From Cyclobacteriaceae bacterium (GTDB taxonomy: Bacteria > Bacteroidota > Bacteroidia > Cytophagales > Cyclobacteriaceae), in the NCBI GenBank assembly GCA_019638355.1, contig JAHBTY010000007.1:1-64000 (forward strand): a stretch of 64,000 nucleotides of DNA. Reading direction: 5' to 3'. The notes below the pieces were generated by a model, which was not told the origin of the DNA, ran no database searches, and saw nothing but the letters and a program-made list of their open reading frames with translations. Shown here in pieces: positions 54,598 through 63,102 of the stretch (its first letter is position 1; every line of letters begins with the position of its first letter). Both the position numbers and the translations under genes were made by a program.

Positions 54598-57500
54598 ATG
54601 AAAAAGCGATTTAACTGGAAGCGACTGGTAATTCTTGTTTTACTGATACCTGTTTTATTATTTGGTATTTTGGTAGGGGTGTTATACTGGAAGCAAGACA
54701 GTATTGTGCAAGAGTTGATCAGTACCGCCAATCGCGATTTTGCCGGTGAGATTGAAGTTGAAGATAGCCACATTTCACCTTTCGCTAATTTTCCCTATAT
54801 CTCTATTGATCTTGATCACATAAAGATTTACGAAAACAAAAACAAAGCTGGAGCCACATTGCTTGAAGTAGCCGATGTTTATTTAGGGTTCGATTTACTT
54901 ACTGTGTTACAAGGCAAAATGGACATTAAAGTTATCCGATTGCAAGAGGGTAGTATTAAGCTCATTCAACATACGGATGGCACCTTAAATCTGATGAATG
55001 CACTATCGGGTAAAGAAGAAGTTGATGGTACAGATTCCTCCACTGAACTTCACCTTGACATTCAGGCTATTGAAATCAATAATGTTCATCTGATCAAGAT
55101 AAACGAAAGCAATAACCTTTTGGTAGATGCTTTTATACAAAATGCGAAATCGCGGTTTAAGGCCAGCCCCAAACACGTATTGATTAAGCTGGATACCCGG
55201 TTTGAAATGAATGTGTTAATAAATGGAGATACTACGTTTGCCAAGCACAAACATTTTGATTTGCATACCCAACTTGATTTCGACCAACAAACACAACTTC
55301 TCACGATTCAACCATCCGAATTACAATTGGAACAGGCCCTATTTAAAATGGATGGCACTATTGATTTAGATGACGACTTAAACATGGACATCCGGTTTCA
55401 TGGCAACAAACCTAACTTTGATCTTTTTCTTGCCTTTGCGCCCGAAGAACTTACACCCGTATTGCAGCGATACGATAATGCAGGTAAAATCTATTTTGAA
55501 GCAGCAATAAAGGGTAAAGCGGCAAACGGACACAACCCAATAGTGTTGGCCGAGTTTGGTTGTGAAGATGCCTTCTTCAACAACAAAGTATCTCAAAAAA
55601 AATTAGATCAGCTTTACTTTAAAGGCAAATTTACAACCGGTGCGTTGGGTAATGCTGCCACCGCTGAGTTTTCATTGTACGATTTTTCCGCCCGCCCCGA
55701 AGCTGGTACGTTTAGTGGCAACCTTACCGTGCGAAACTTTACATCTCCTGAAATTGAAATGAAAGTTCGTTCTGAGTTTGATCTCGACTTTCTGGCCAAG
55801 TTTCTGAATCTGGAAGAACTTCAGGATATAACAGGGTATTTGTCGCTTACCATGAATTTCCACGACATCATAGATATTGACAATCCTGAAAAAAGTATTG
55901 AGAAGTTAAATGAATCCTATTTCACCGAATTAGATGTAAAAAATCTTTCGTTTAAAGCTCCCGGATTCCACTTACCAGTTAAGAATGTAAATATTAGGGC
56001 CACAATGGATGGGCATGAAGCCCGCATCGATCGCTTTGATCTGCGTGTTGGAAATTCTGATTTATCTATTTCTGCCAACATCAGCGATTTGCCGGCAGTC
56101 CTGCATCACACCAAAAATCCTGTAGCAGCTTATCTTAATATAAAGTCAACATTACTGGACATTAAAGAATTAACCAGTGGTGATACCCTGCGGGCAAAGC
56201 CAGTAGATGAACAGATACGCAATCTGAGCATGAAATTAAAGTTTAATAGCTCTGCTCGTGCATTTACAGAATCGCCCAACCTGCCAGTAGGCGAATTTTT
56301 TATTGAAGACCTATACGCCAAACTATCACACTATCCACACACGTTGCATGATTTTCATGCCGATGTATTTGTGGACGATCAGGATTTCAGGGTAGTTGAT
56401 TTTACCGGGATGATTGACAAGAGTGATTTTCATTTTAATGGCAAGCTTCGCAATTATGATGTATGGTTCTTGACCGAACCCGAAGGTGACACTCGGATTG
56501 AGTTCAACTTAACTTCGGCTTTGTTGCAGTTGGAAGATGTATTTTCTTACGGAGGCGAGAATTATGTTCCGGAAGATTACCGGCATGAAGAATTTAAAAA
56601 TCTTAAGCTTCATGGTTTTGCAGACTTACATTTTAACAAGGGTTTAAAATCGGCAGATGTTAACCTGGATAGGATAGAAGCAAGTATGAAAATACACCCG
56701 CTTCGGTTTGAGAATTTTAAAGGAAGCTTGCATTATGAAGATCAACACATTTTGGTGCAAAATCTGGGTGGTAAAGTTGGTAAATCTGAGTTCAGTGCCG
56801 ATCTGAATTATTACCTCGGTACCGATTCTATTGTACGCAAACGGGATAATCATTTTGCTCTTCGGTCACCGCATTTGGATTTTGATGAGTTATTTAATTA
56901 CAATCCACCTCCGGCCGGTAAAACTGTAGCACCACAGGATCATGAAGCGGGATTTAATATTTACGATGTGCCTTTTACCAATATGACGTTTGACCTTGAC
57001 ATAAAGCACCTTAACTATCATCGCTACCTGATCGATGATTTCTTTATGAAGGCTCGTACCACTACTAACCATTACATCTATATAGATACTTTGTCATTAG
57101 CTGCTGCCGGAGGTAAGATAAATATGCATGGCTACTTCAATGGATCGGATCGCAATAAGATTTACATGAGCCCCGTGATGAAAGTTGAAGGTATTGATTT
57201 AGATAAACTCCTTTTTAAGTTTGAAAATTTTGGACAGGATCATCTTGTTTCAGAAAACCTGCATGGAAAGTTAAGTGGTAAAATTTCAGGCAAAGTACAC
57301 TTGCATGCCGATTTAGTCCCCATCCTGGACGATTCTGAATTGCATTTGGATGTTCGGATAGTAAACGGAAGGCTTGATAACTACAGTGCCTTAACCGCTA
57401 TGGCCGATTTTTTCAAAGATAAAAATCTAAACCGGGTTCGGTTTGATACGTTACAGAACAGATTTGATTTAGTGAATGGCAAACTTACCATACCAGCTAT

Positions 57501-57765
57501 GACAATTAACTCTACGCTTGGCTTTATCGAAATTTCTGGCAATCAAGATATGAGTATGAACATGGAGTATTTTGTGCGTGTACCCTGGAAGTTGGTTACG
57601 CAGGCAGCCGCACAAAAATTATTTGGCAAGCAGCAGGCAGTGGATTCATTGCAAGAAGACGCTATTCAATACCGCGACCCAACCAAACGGCAACGTTTTA
57701 TTAACATCAGATTATCCGGTACACCGGAGGATTATAAAATTTCGTTGGGGAAGGATAAGAATTAA
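54598..57765 (+). CDS. AsmA/TamB-like envelope protein
   Basis: A 1055-residue protein with one N-terminal membrane helix (LVILVLLIPVLLFGILVGVL), then long beta-strand repeats throughout. The AsmA N-terminal motif is seen in FAGEIEVEDSHISPFANFPYISIDLDHI, and the C-terminal part (GFIEISGNQDMSMNMEYFVR, QRFINIRLSGTPEDYKISLG) matches AsmA-like C-terminal regions. Such proteins form a hydrophobic bridge between inner and outer membrane for phospholipids. Size and layout fit the Bacteroidota members. It is the last of three closely spaced genes. Confidence 0.9.
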   Translation: MKKRFNWKRLVILVLLIPVLLFGILVGVLYWKQDSIVQELISTANRDFAGEIEVEDSHISPFANFPYISIDLDHIKIYENKNKAGATLLEVADVYLGFDLLTVLQGKMDIKVIRLQEGSIKLIQHTDGTLNLMNALSGKEEVDGTDSSTELHLDIQAIEINNVHLIKINESNNLLVDAFIQNAKSRFKASPKHVLIKLDTRFEMNVLINGDTTFAKHKHFDLHTQLDFDQQTQLLTIQPSELQLEQALFKMDGTIDLDDDLNMDIRFHGNKPNFDLFLAFAPEELTPVLQRYDNAGKIYFEAAIKGKAANGHNPIVLAEFGCEDAFFNNKVSQKKLDQLYFKGKFTTGALGNAATAEFSLYDFSARPEAGTFSGNLTVRNFTSPEIEMKVRSEFDLDFLAKFLNLEELQDITGYLSLTMNFHDIIDIDNPEKSIEKLNESYFTELDVKNLSFKAPGFHLPVKNVNIRATMDGHEARIDRFDLRVGNSDLSISANISDLPAVLHHTKNPVAAYLNIKSTLLDIKELTSGDTLRAKPVDEQIRNLSMKLKFNSSARAFTESPNLPVGEFFIEDLYAKLSHYPHTLHDFHADVFVDDQDFRVVDFTGMIDKSDFHFNGKLRNYDVWFLTEPEGDTRIEFNLTSALLQLEDVFSYGGENYVPEDYRHEEFKNLKLHGFADLHFNKGLKSADVNLDRIEASMKIHPLRFENFKGSLHYEDQHILVQNLGGKVGKSEFSADLNYYLGTDSIVRKRDNHFALRSPHLDFDELFNYNPPPAGKTVAPQDHEAGFNIYDVPFTNMTFDLDIKHLNYHRYLIDDFFMKARTTTNHYIYIDTLSLAAAGGKINMHGYFNGSDRNKIYMSPVMKVEGIDLDKLLFKFENFGQDHLVSENLHGKLSGKISGKVHLHADLVPILDDSELHLDVRIVNGRLDNYSALTAMADFFKDKNLNRVRFDTLQNRFDLVNGKLTIPAMTINSTLGFIEISGNQDMSMNMEYFVRVPWKLVTQAAAQKLFGKQQAVDSLQEDAIQYRDPTKRQRFINIRLSGTPEDYKISLGKDKN

Positions 57766-57845
57766 TTTGGTTTAAGAATTTTCAGAAAGTTTTGTGGAAT
57801 CTTGTTGAAGTAAGCATCTGGTAATAAAAACAAAACCTAATGCTT

Positions 57846-58307
57846 ATGAAAACAAAATCTATTTTCCAAGGTACAATGGCTGTAAATGCATTTCCCCGCC
57901 CAGGGTTAAGCCTGGTTGTAACGGTTTGCCTGCTTATTTTTTCGATTGCAACGGTTACTCAAACAAATGCCCAATCGGGTACAACTGATTTGTATAAGTT
58001 GAAGGGAGTTGTACTTGCATCCAAGGACAATGCTCCTTTGGCTGGCGTTAACATCTACCTCAAAGGTACTTCCATCGGCACATTCTCTGATGCCGAAGGT
58101 AAGTTTACTTTTCCACGTAACCTGGCGACAGGCGAAGTATTGGTATTCAGTTTCGTTGGTTTATTAAAGCAAGAACTGATAGTCTCTACCAACTTACCAG
58201 AGTCGGTAGAGGTCAGGCTGGAAGAAGACCCCATCAACATTTTGGGAGAAGTGTGCGTTGAAAGGGCTGAAACACGCAAGCAAAAACGAAAAAGTTTAGA
58301 AAACTAA
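57846..58307 (+). CDS. Stand-alone CarboxypepD_reg-like protein
   Basis: A 153-residue exported protein. A long signal peptide (LSLVVTVCLLIFSIATVTQT) is followed by one carboxypeptidase-regulatory-like domain (about 50-135; LKGVVLASKDNAPLAGVNIY, IGTFSDAEGKFTFP). This is the N-terminal domain of SusC-type TonB-dependent transporters, but here without plug or barrel, and it ends in a basic tail (RAETRKQKRKSLEN). I chose the second of two closely spaced ATGs (57846) because it starts a typical Lys-rich signal; 57840 is equally readable. It lies 3 bases before the transglutaminase-like gene. Confidence 0.78.
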   Translation: MKTKSIFQGTMAVNAFPRPGLSLVVTVCLLIFSIATVTQTNAQSGTTDLYKLKGVVLASKDNAPLAGVNIYLKGTSIGTFSDAEGKFTFPRNLATGEVLVFSFVGLLKQELIVSTNLPESVEVRLEEDPINILGEVCVERAETRKQKRKSLEN

Positions 58308-58310
58308 GCG

Positions 58311-58985
58311 ATGCGATTCGCTGCAATTCTTTGGTTGCTGGCATTATGCGCAAGTGCTCAGGTAAGCGATTTTAAGGAGGCGGACTTTGGTAGAGCTGAT
58401 AGTGTGGCGCGATTGTATCCCAATCACTCTTTGAATAGTTTACCTGACCTTGCAATTAAGTTAACGCACTCGCTTGAAAGTGATGAGGAAAAGTTCAGGG
58501 CCATATTTACATGGGTATGTTTAAATATCAGCAGCGACTATGAACTTTACATTAAAAATAAAAAGGGACGTGAAAACTGCAGAACCAAAGCGGAGCTAAC
58601 AGCATGGTACTCAAGTTTCGGTAGTGAGATGTTCCAAAAACTTTTAAAAGATCATACAACCATTTGTACGGGTTATGCTTACCTGGTGCGCGAGTTAGCA
58701 TTGGCTGTGGGTATTGAATGCGTAATTGTAGATGGCTATGGCCGCACACCTGGCTCGAAGTTGAAAAAATATTTCCCTAATCATAATTGGAATGCTGTAA
58801 AACTAAATGGAAAATGGTATTTGTGTGATCCTACCTGGGCCAGTGGTAAAATATCATCTGATACGAAGCAATTCATTGGGATATATAACGATTTATATTT
58901 TTTGATGGATCCCATACTATTCAATAGAAACCATTCTCCGTTAGAATCAAAGTGGTTGCTGGAAAGCCAAACACAAAAATTCTAA
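58311..58985 (+). CDS. Secreted transglutaminase-like (papain-fold) protein
   Basis: A 224-residue exported protein (signal about 1-16, LWLLALCASAQ). The transglutaminase-like core has all three catalytic positions: Cys in TTICTGYAYL, His in NHNWNAVKL and Asp in YLCDPTWASGK. It could act as a cysteine protease or amide cross-linker in the envelope. It follows the CarboxypepD_reg-like gene by 3 bases, which suggests a common function, as yet unknown. Confidence 0.85.
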   Translation: MRFAAILWLLALCASAQVSDFKEADFGRADSVARLYPNHSLNSLPDLAIKLTHSLESDEEKFRAIFTWVCLNISSDYELYIKNKKGRENCRTKAELTAWYSSFGSEMFQKLLKDHTTICTGYAYLVRELALAVGIECVIVDGYGRTPGSKLKKYFPNHNWNAVKLNGKWYLCDPTWASGKISSDTKQFIGIYNDLYFLMDPILFNRNHSPLESKWLLESQTQKF

Positions 58986-59021
58986 ACTATTTGCATTAGA
59001 TTGCATTTAAGTTTAAAGTCT

Positions 59022-60029
59022 ATGCACACCGGAAGGCGTTATTCACCACTGGAATTTTTTAAATGGACCCGAAGAGATACGTATGTCATGCTTTTGATGG
59101 CTACTATTCCTACCACTTTATATGCCTTTGGATTTACATTTATTGCATTGCCCTGGCAGCCTATTGCCATTATGGGTACGGTGGTAGCTTTCATTGTTGG
59201 GTTTAAGAATAACGCCAGCTATAATCGTATTTGGGAGGCACGCCAGATTTATGGAGCCATCATAAATAATAGCCGCAGTTTTGCTTATACTGTGCGCGAT
59301 GCATTACCGCTATCGTATGCTGAAACAACCAAGCGAATCTTTTACCGCCATTTTGCGTGGCTTACTGCTTTGCGCTTTCAACTTAGAGAACCACGAGTTT
59401 GGGAAAATATGCAAGAGTGGCGCAATAAAGAATTTCAAGAATCGCATTACCGTATTCCGGAAAGAGTGGCTAAAGTGGAAGATGAGCTTAAAAACTTTTT
59501 AGATGCTGATGAGCTAATTTATATCCTTACCAAAAAGAATAGGGCTACACAACTTACGGCAAAACAATCCGAAGAGTTGGCCAAACTAAGACAGTCAGGA
59601 GTTATCAATGATTTTCAATGGACGCAATTACAACAAGCACTTATGCGTCTCACCGATGAACAAGGTAAAGCGGAGCGTATTAAAAATTTTCCCTATCCAC
59701 GAAACTTTGCGTCTATCGCAACTTATCTGTTATTAATTTTTGTGATATTCTTCCCTTTCGGATTATTGCATGAATTTGATAAACTCGGTAATGGAACTTT
59801 AGTAGAAGGTTATACTATCTGGTTTAACATTCCATTCTCAGCGGTGGTAACCTGGGCTTTGCATACGCTGGATACGGTTGGCGAAAGTTCGGTAAATCCA
59901 TTTGAAGGTAGCGCCAATGATGTTCCAATAACACAAATTAGTCGAACCATCGAAATTGATATGCGCGATATGCTGGATGAAGTATCTTTACCTGATCCGA
60001 TTTTACCGCAAAACAATATTGTTTTGTAG
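59022..60029 (+). CDS. Bestrophin-family membrane protein
   Basis: A 335-residue bestrophin homologue. The conserved N-terminal block is YSPLEFFKWTRRDTY and IVGFKNNASYNRIWEARQIYG; later PFGLLHEFDKLG and the segment FEGSANDVPITQISRTIEID lie in the cytosolic part. Bacterial bestrophins form pentameric cation or anion channels. I chose the ATG over a TTG 21 bases earlier. A soluble insert of about 35 residues near the middle (LTKKNRATQLTAKQSEELAK) is normal for the bacterial type. It lies 16 bases before the Omp85-like barrel gene. Confidence 0.9.
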   Translation: MHTGRRYSPLEFFKWTRRDTYVMLLMATIPTTLYAFGFTFIALPWQPIAIMGTVVAFIVGFKNNASYNRIWEARQIYGAIINNSRSFAYTVRDALPLSYAETTKRIFYRHFAWLTALRFQLREPRVWENMQEWRNKEFQESHYRIPERVAKVEDELKNFLDADELIYILTKKNRATQLTAKQSEELAKLRQSGVINDFQWTQLQQALMRLTDEQGKAERIKNFPYPRNFASIATYLLLIFVIFFPFGLLHEFDKLGNGTLVEGYTIWFNIPFSAVVTWALHTLDTVGESSVNPFEGSANDVPITQISRTIEIDMRDMLDEVSLPDPILPQNNIVL

Positions 60030-60045
60030 GTTCATTTGAAATGTG

Positions 60046-61173
60046 ATGTTGAATTTACGCGCTGTTTGTACGTTGTTTATGTTGCTGCTGGCAATCACGT
60101 TATTGGCACAGAAACAAAAAAAGTTTTTAGGCTTTGCCCCGTTAGATGACACACTAAGCATTGAAAAGAAAGGCTTCTTTGTTTTGCCTTTGTTATACTA
60201 TACTCCTGATACTCGCTGGGCATATGGTGGTGCAGGGGTTTATTATTTTAAAGTTCCGCCTAAAACCGAAGGCGAAGTGCTTACGCGGATTTCGTATATC
60301 CAGTTTCTGGCCGACTATACACAGAATCGGCAACTGGATATGTGGGGTGTCTGGAATGTATTTACACGCAACGAGAATCATCTTTTAAAAGGGGAGGTGC
60401 GCTACCGCAACTTTCCTGATCGTTTTTTTGGTATTGGTAATAATACGACACAGAACCAGGAAGAGCGCTATGAATATAGCTTAGTTAGTATAAAGAATCT
60501 GATGCTCAAAAAAGTTAGACGTTCTTTGTTTGTAGGTTTCGACTATCATTTTGAATACGAATTTGATTTTGGTTATACCCCTGGTGGTATTTTGGAGCAA
60601 GGTATTATAACCGGCTATAAAGGTGGTGTTGGTTCGGCCTTAGGTGCGGTTGCTGTTTTTGATAGCCGTGATAACGCAATTAATTCACAAACCGGCAAAC
60701 TGGCTGAACTCTCCACTTATGTGTATACACCAGCCATCGGAAGTACTTTTACGTTTATTGCCATAAATGGTTTATACCAACAGCATTGGCTCATTAAGAA
60801 AAATCAATCACTCAATCTGCAAACGAAACTGCGCTTAAGTTATGGCGAAGTTCCCTTTCTGGATTTATCCGTTGCCGGTGGCGATGATATGCTGCGAGGT
60901 TATCCCCGGTACCGCTATCGTGAAAATCATTTTATGGGTACACAAGTGGAGTACCGGGCACATCTATTCTGGCGTTTGGGCATGGTAGGTTTTGCAGGTG
61001 TGGGTGATGTGTTTGGCTCGCCAAACGATATTCGCTTCTCAACGCTGAAGTATTCGGTTGGTTCAGGTTTACGGTTGCTGGTAAATCCGGCCGAGCGGTT
61101 GAACATTCGCTTTGATTATGCATTGGGCAAAGAAGGAGGTTACTTCTATTTTTCAGTAGGCGAGGCCTTTTGA
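60046..61173 (+). CDS. Omp85/BamA-type surface-antigen barrel without POTRA domains
   Basis: A 375-residue outer-membrane protein with signal peptide (AVCTLFMLLLAITLLAQ). The body is beta-barrel, with the C-terminal Omp85 landmarks DDMLRGYPRYRYRENHFMGT (the RGY-containing lid-type motif) and FAGVGDVFGS, ending in aromatic VGEAF. No POTRA repeats precede the barrel, so it is a short surface-antigen type rather than BamA itself. Its role may be assembly of a particular outer-membrane protein or lipid. I chose ATG over a GTG one codon earlier. Confidence 0.85.
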   Translation: MLNLRAVCTLFMLLLAITLLAQKQKKFLGFAPLDDTLSIEKKGFFVLPLLYYTPDTRWAYGGAGVYYFKVPPKTEGEVLTRISYIQFLADYTQNRQLDMWGVWNVFTRNENHLLKGEVRYRNFPDRFFGIGNNTTQNQEERYEYSLVSIKNLMLKKVRRSLFVGFDYHFEYEFDFGYTPGGILEQGIITGYKGGVGSALGAVAVFDSRDNAINSQTGKLAELSTYVYTPAIGSTFTFIAINGLYQQHWLIKKNQSLNLQTKLRLSYGEVPFLDLSVAGGDDMLRGYPRYRYRENHFMGTQVEYRAHLFWRLGMVGFAGVGDVFGSPNDIRFSTLKYSVGSGLRLLVNPAERLNIRFDYALGKEGGYFYFSVGEAF

Positions 61174-61187
61174 AGTATTTAGTTACT

Positions 61188-61976
61188 TCAGTTTGAAACT
61201 TTCTCTTTCTTCCAACAAACTTGTAACGACCTTCGTTGCCACACAAACTCCAAATAGGCAATAGTAAAGAAGAAAACTCCGTAGCCAACAGACAGGAATT
61301 GATAAAAAGCTCGTTGATACTCAAACTTCTTTGCCATGATAGTAAACGGTAGCACAAACACATATTTATCAAAATGTGGTATTTTCAACTCCAAAGCCGC
61401 GGTTGGGCCAATTAGCCAAAGTAGAATGCCAATACCAATTGGAACAATAAAATTCTTAAACCGTAGGGCAAGCCAAAAACTTAGCGCACTGATGCCAACG
61501 TTTGTTACCAAAGCCATTATATTAAGTTGTATGAGTTCGGGCCATCGCTCAAGATAAGTTAAGTAATTAAGATTATGGAGAGAATCAATTATAGCGCAAC
61601 CAACAATCATATAAATGTTAAATACTAAAACGAAAACGATCGCCAAGATTTGTATTACTATAAACTTAGCAAGCAATATGTGAATGTATAATTGTGGCGA
61701 TGCCAAAACCTGCTTCCAGGTATTGCAGCGCACCTCTATCTGTAATATCAAGGTACTTGTTAATACGTAAAAAAATGGAAGAAACAGAAATGCAAATACC
61801 TGAAAACCCTCTCTGTAAAAATTGTCCCATCCATTTGCAATCAGTTCTGAATTGGGTGATCCATGGTCGAACACTAAAACAAAGGGTATCATAAAAGCAG
61901 CAACCAGAGTCAGATAGACAACGGATGAACGTTTTGTTTTCAGGAATTCAGATCGGAGTGAGGCTGTAAAGATCAT
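61188..61976 (-). CDS. ABC-2 type transporter permease
   Basis: A 262-residue inner-membrane protein with six helices (for example LTLVAAFMIPFVLVFD, FIVIQILAIVFVLVFNIYMI, FIVPIGIGILLWLIGP). The N-terminus FTASLRSEFLKTKRSSVVYL fits permeases of bacitracin/lantibiotic-type exporters. It lies one base after its ATPase gene, making a two-component exporter of unknown substrate (peptide antibiotic resistance is the best guess from the subtype). Confidence 0.88.
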   Translation of the reverse strand: MIFTASLRSEFLKTKRSSVVYLTLVAAFMIPFVLVFDHGSPNSELIANGWDNFYREGFQVFAFLFLPFFYVLTSTLILQIEVRCNTWKQVLASPQLYIHILLAKFIVIQILAIVFVLVFNIYMIVGCAIIDSLHNLNYLTYLERWPELIQLNIMALVTNVGISALSFWLALRFKNFIVPIGIGILLWLIGPTAALELKIPHFDKYVFVLPFTIMAKKFEYQRAFYQFLSVGYGVFFFTIAYLEFVWQRRSLQVCWKKEKVSN

Positions 61977-61977
61977 A

Positions 61978-62883
61978 TTAATTGGAAGTTAGATTCATAA
62001 AAATAGTTTCGAGGGTTTGCTTGCGCGGATGGAGGTCATACACTTTTACATCATGTTCAACCAGCAATTTGTTGAGAGCTGCTACTTGTTGCAGGTTGGA
62101 CCATGGAACCACCAATTCACTTTCGTTCAACTTTGCATTAAAAGATTTTAAAATGGCCCATGCACGCAGGTTATCGGATGTTTCTACTTGCACCAAAGAT
62201 TGATGTTGTTGCAACCGATGAAGTTCGACTAATGAACCCTGAAATCGCATCTGCCCTTTATAGATGATGCCCACCCTGTTCACAATTTTTTCTACTTCTG
62301 AAAGAATGTGACTGGAGATCAGGAAGGTGATGCCTTCGAATTCTCTTAACCTGCCTATAAGACAACGCAATTCTAAAATCCCTGCAGGATCCAACCCGTT
62401 TGTGGGTTCATCCAATATTAGCAATTCAGGTTTAGGTAATAGCGCTATGGCGAGTGATAAACGTTGGCGCATACCGAGCGAGAAACCTTTTACTAACTTT
62501 TTACCGGTATCTTTTAATCCAACAATGTCGAGCACTTCGTGCATTCTTGTGCGCGAGGCTTTATAAATCTGACGGTACACTTCCAGGTTTTCATTGGCAG
62601 TAAGGTGAACATAGAGCGATGGATTCTCAATCAGTGATCCCACTTTTGCTAATATTTCTGTCCGATGATGTTGTAGGTTCTTACCAAAAAGTTCAATTGT
62701 TCCTCTTTGGTTTTTTAATAATCCCAGTATCAGGCTTAGTGTAGTGGTTTTGCCCGATCCATTCGGACCAAGAAAACCATACACATCGCCTTGGTTTACC
62801 TCAAGGTTGATATTGCTGAGTGTTGTAGCGCCTTTAGCATAATCGTAAAAGAGTTGATGTGTTTGGATAATGGGTGAGCTCAT
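61978..62883 (-). CDS. ABC transporter ATP-binding protein
   Basis: A 301-residue ATPase of the BcrA/CcmA-type exporters. Walker A is GPNGSGKTT, the signature is SLGMRQRLSLA, Walker B is LLILDEPTNGLDP, and the switch histidine is in ISSHILSEVEK. It pairs with the permease encoded directly downstream. A pair of 10-bp boxes with 21-bp spacing lies 74-104 bases upstream, facing this gene. CAACAATA at 62900-62907 reads TATTGTTG on the minus strand, close to a -7 element. Regulation by the divergent LytS-type system is therefore likely. Confidence 0.93.
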   Translation of the reverse strand: MSSPIIQTHQLFYDYAKGATTLSNINLEVNQGDVYGFLGPNGSGKTTTLSLILGLLKNQRGTIELFGKNLQHHRTEILAKVGSLIENPSLYVHLTANENLEVYRQIYKASRTRMHEVLDIVGLKDTGKKLVKGFSLGMRQRLSLAIALLPKPELLILDEPTNGLDPAGILELRCLIGRLREFEGITFLISSHILSEVEKIVNRVGIIYKGQMRFQGSLVELHRLQQHQSLVQVETSDNLRAWAILKSFNAKLNESELVVPWSNLQQVAALNKLLVEHDVKVYDLHPRKQTLETIFMNLTSN

Positions 62884-62956
62884 GTGTATTTTTTTTGTGC
62901 AACAATAGAGCCTAGTTCAGAACCTCACTAATTTCTGTGATCGAAGGATAAAAAAA

Positions 62957-62987
62957 TGTGATGAAGAAGGAAAAATGTGTGATGTAG
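62957..62987 (-). promoter_or_regulatory. Putative LytTR-type operator for the ABC operon
   Basis: Two 10-bp boxes, TGTGATGAAG (62957-62966) and TGTGATGTAG (62978-62987), start exactly 21 bases apart. They are near reverse complements of the boxes upstream of the divergent kinase gene. Tandem ~10-bp sites with 21-22 bp period are typical for LytTR-domain regulators. Confidence 0.55.
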
Positions 62988-63054
62988 TTACTAAACCAGG
63001 TTTTGGTAGTTCAATTGCATGATATAGAATTTAAAGCATACAAACACTCAATAG

Positions 63055-63085
63055 ATTCGTCACACAACAAGGTCAATTCGTCACA
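63055..63085 (+). promoter_or_regulatory. Putative LytTR-type operator for the sensor-kinase operon
   Basis: Two identical boxes ATTCGTCACA (63055-63064 and 63076-63085) with 21-base period lie just upstream of the kinase gene. The reverse complement, TGTGACGAAT, matches the ABC-side boxes at 8 of 10 positions. They would serve autoregulation by the kinase's partner regulator. Confidence 0.6.
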
Positions 63086-63102
63086 AATAATTTAAACCGA
63101 TT

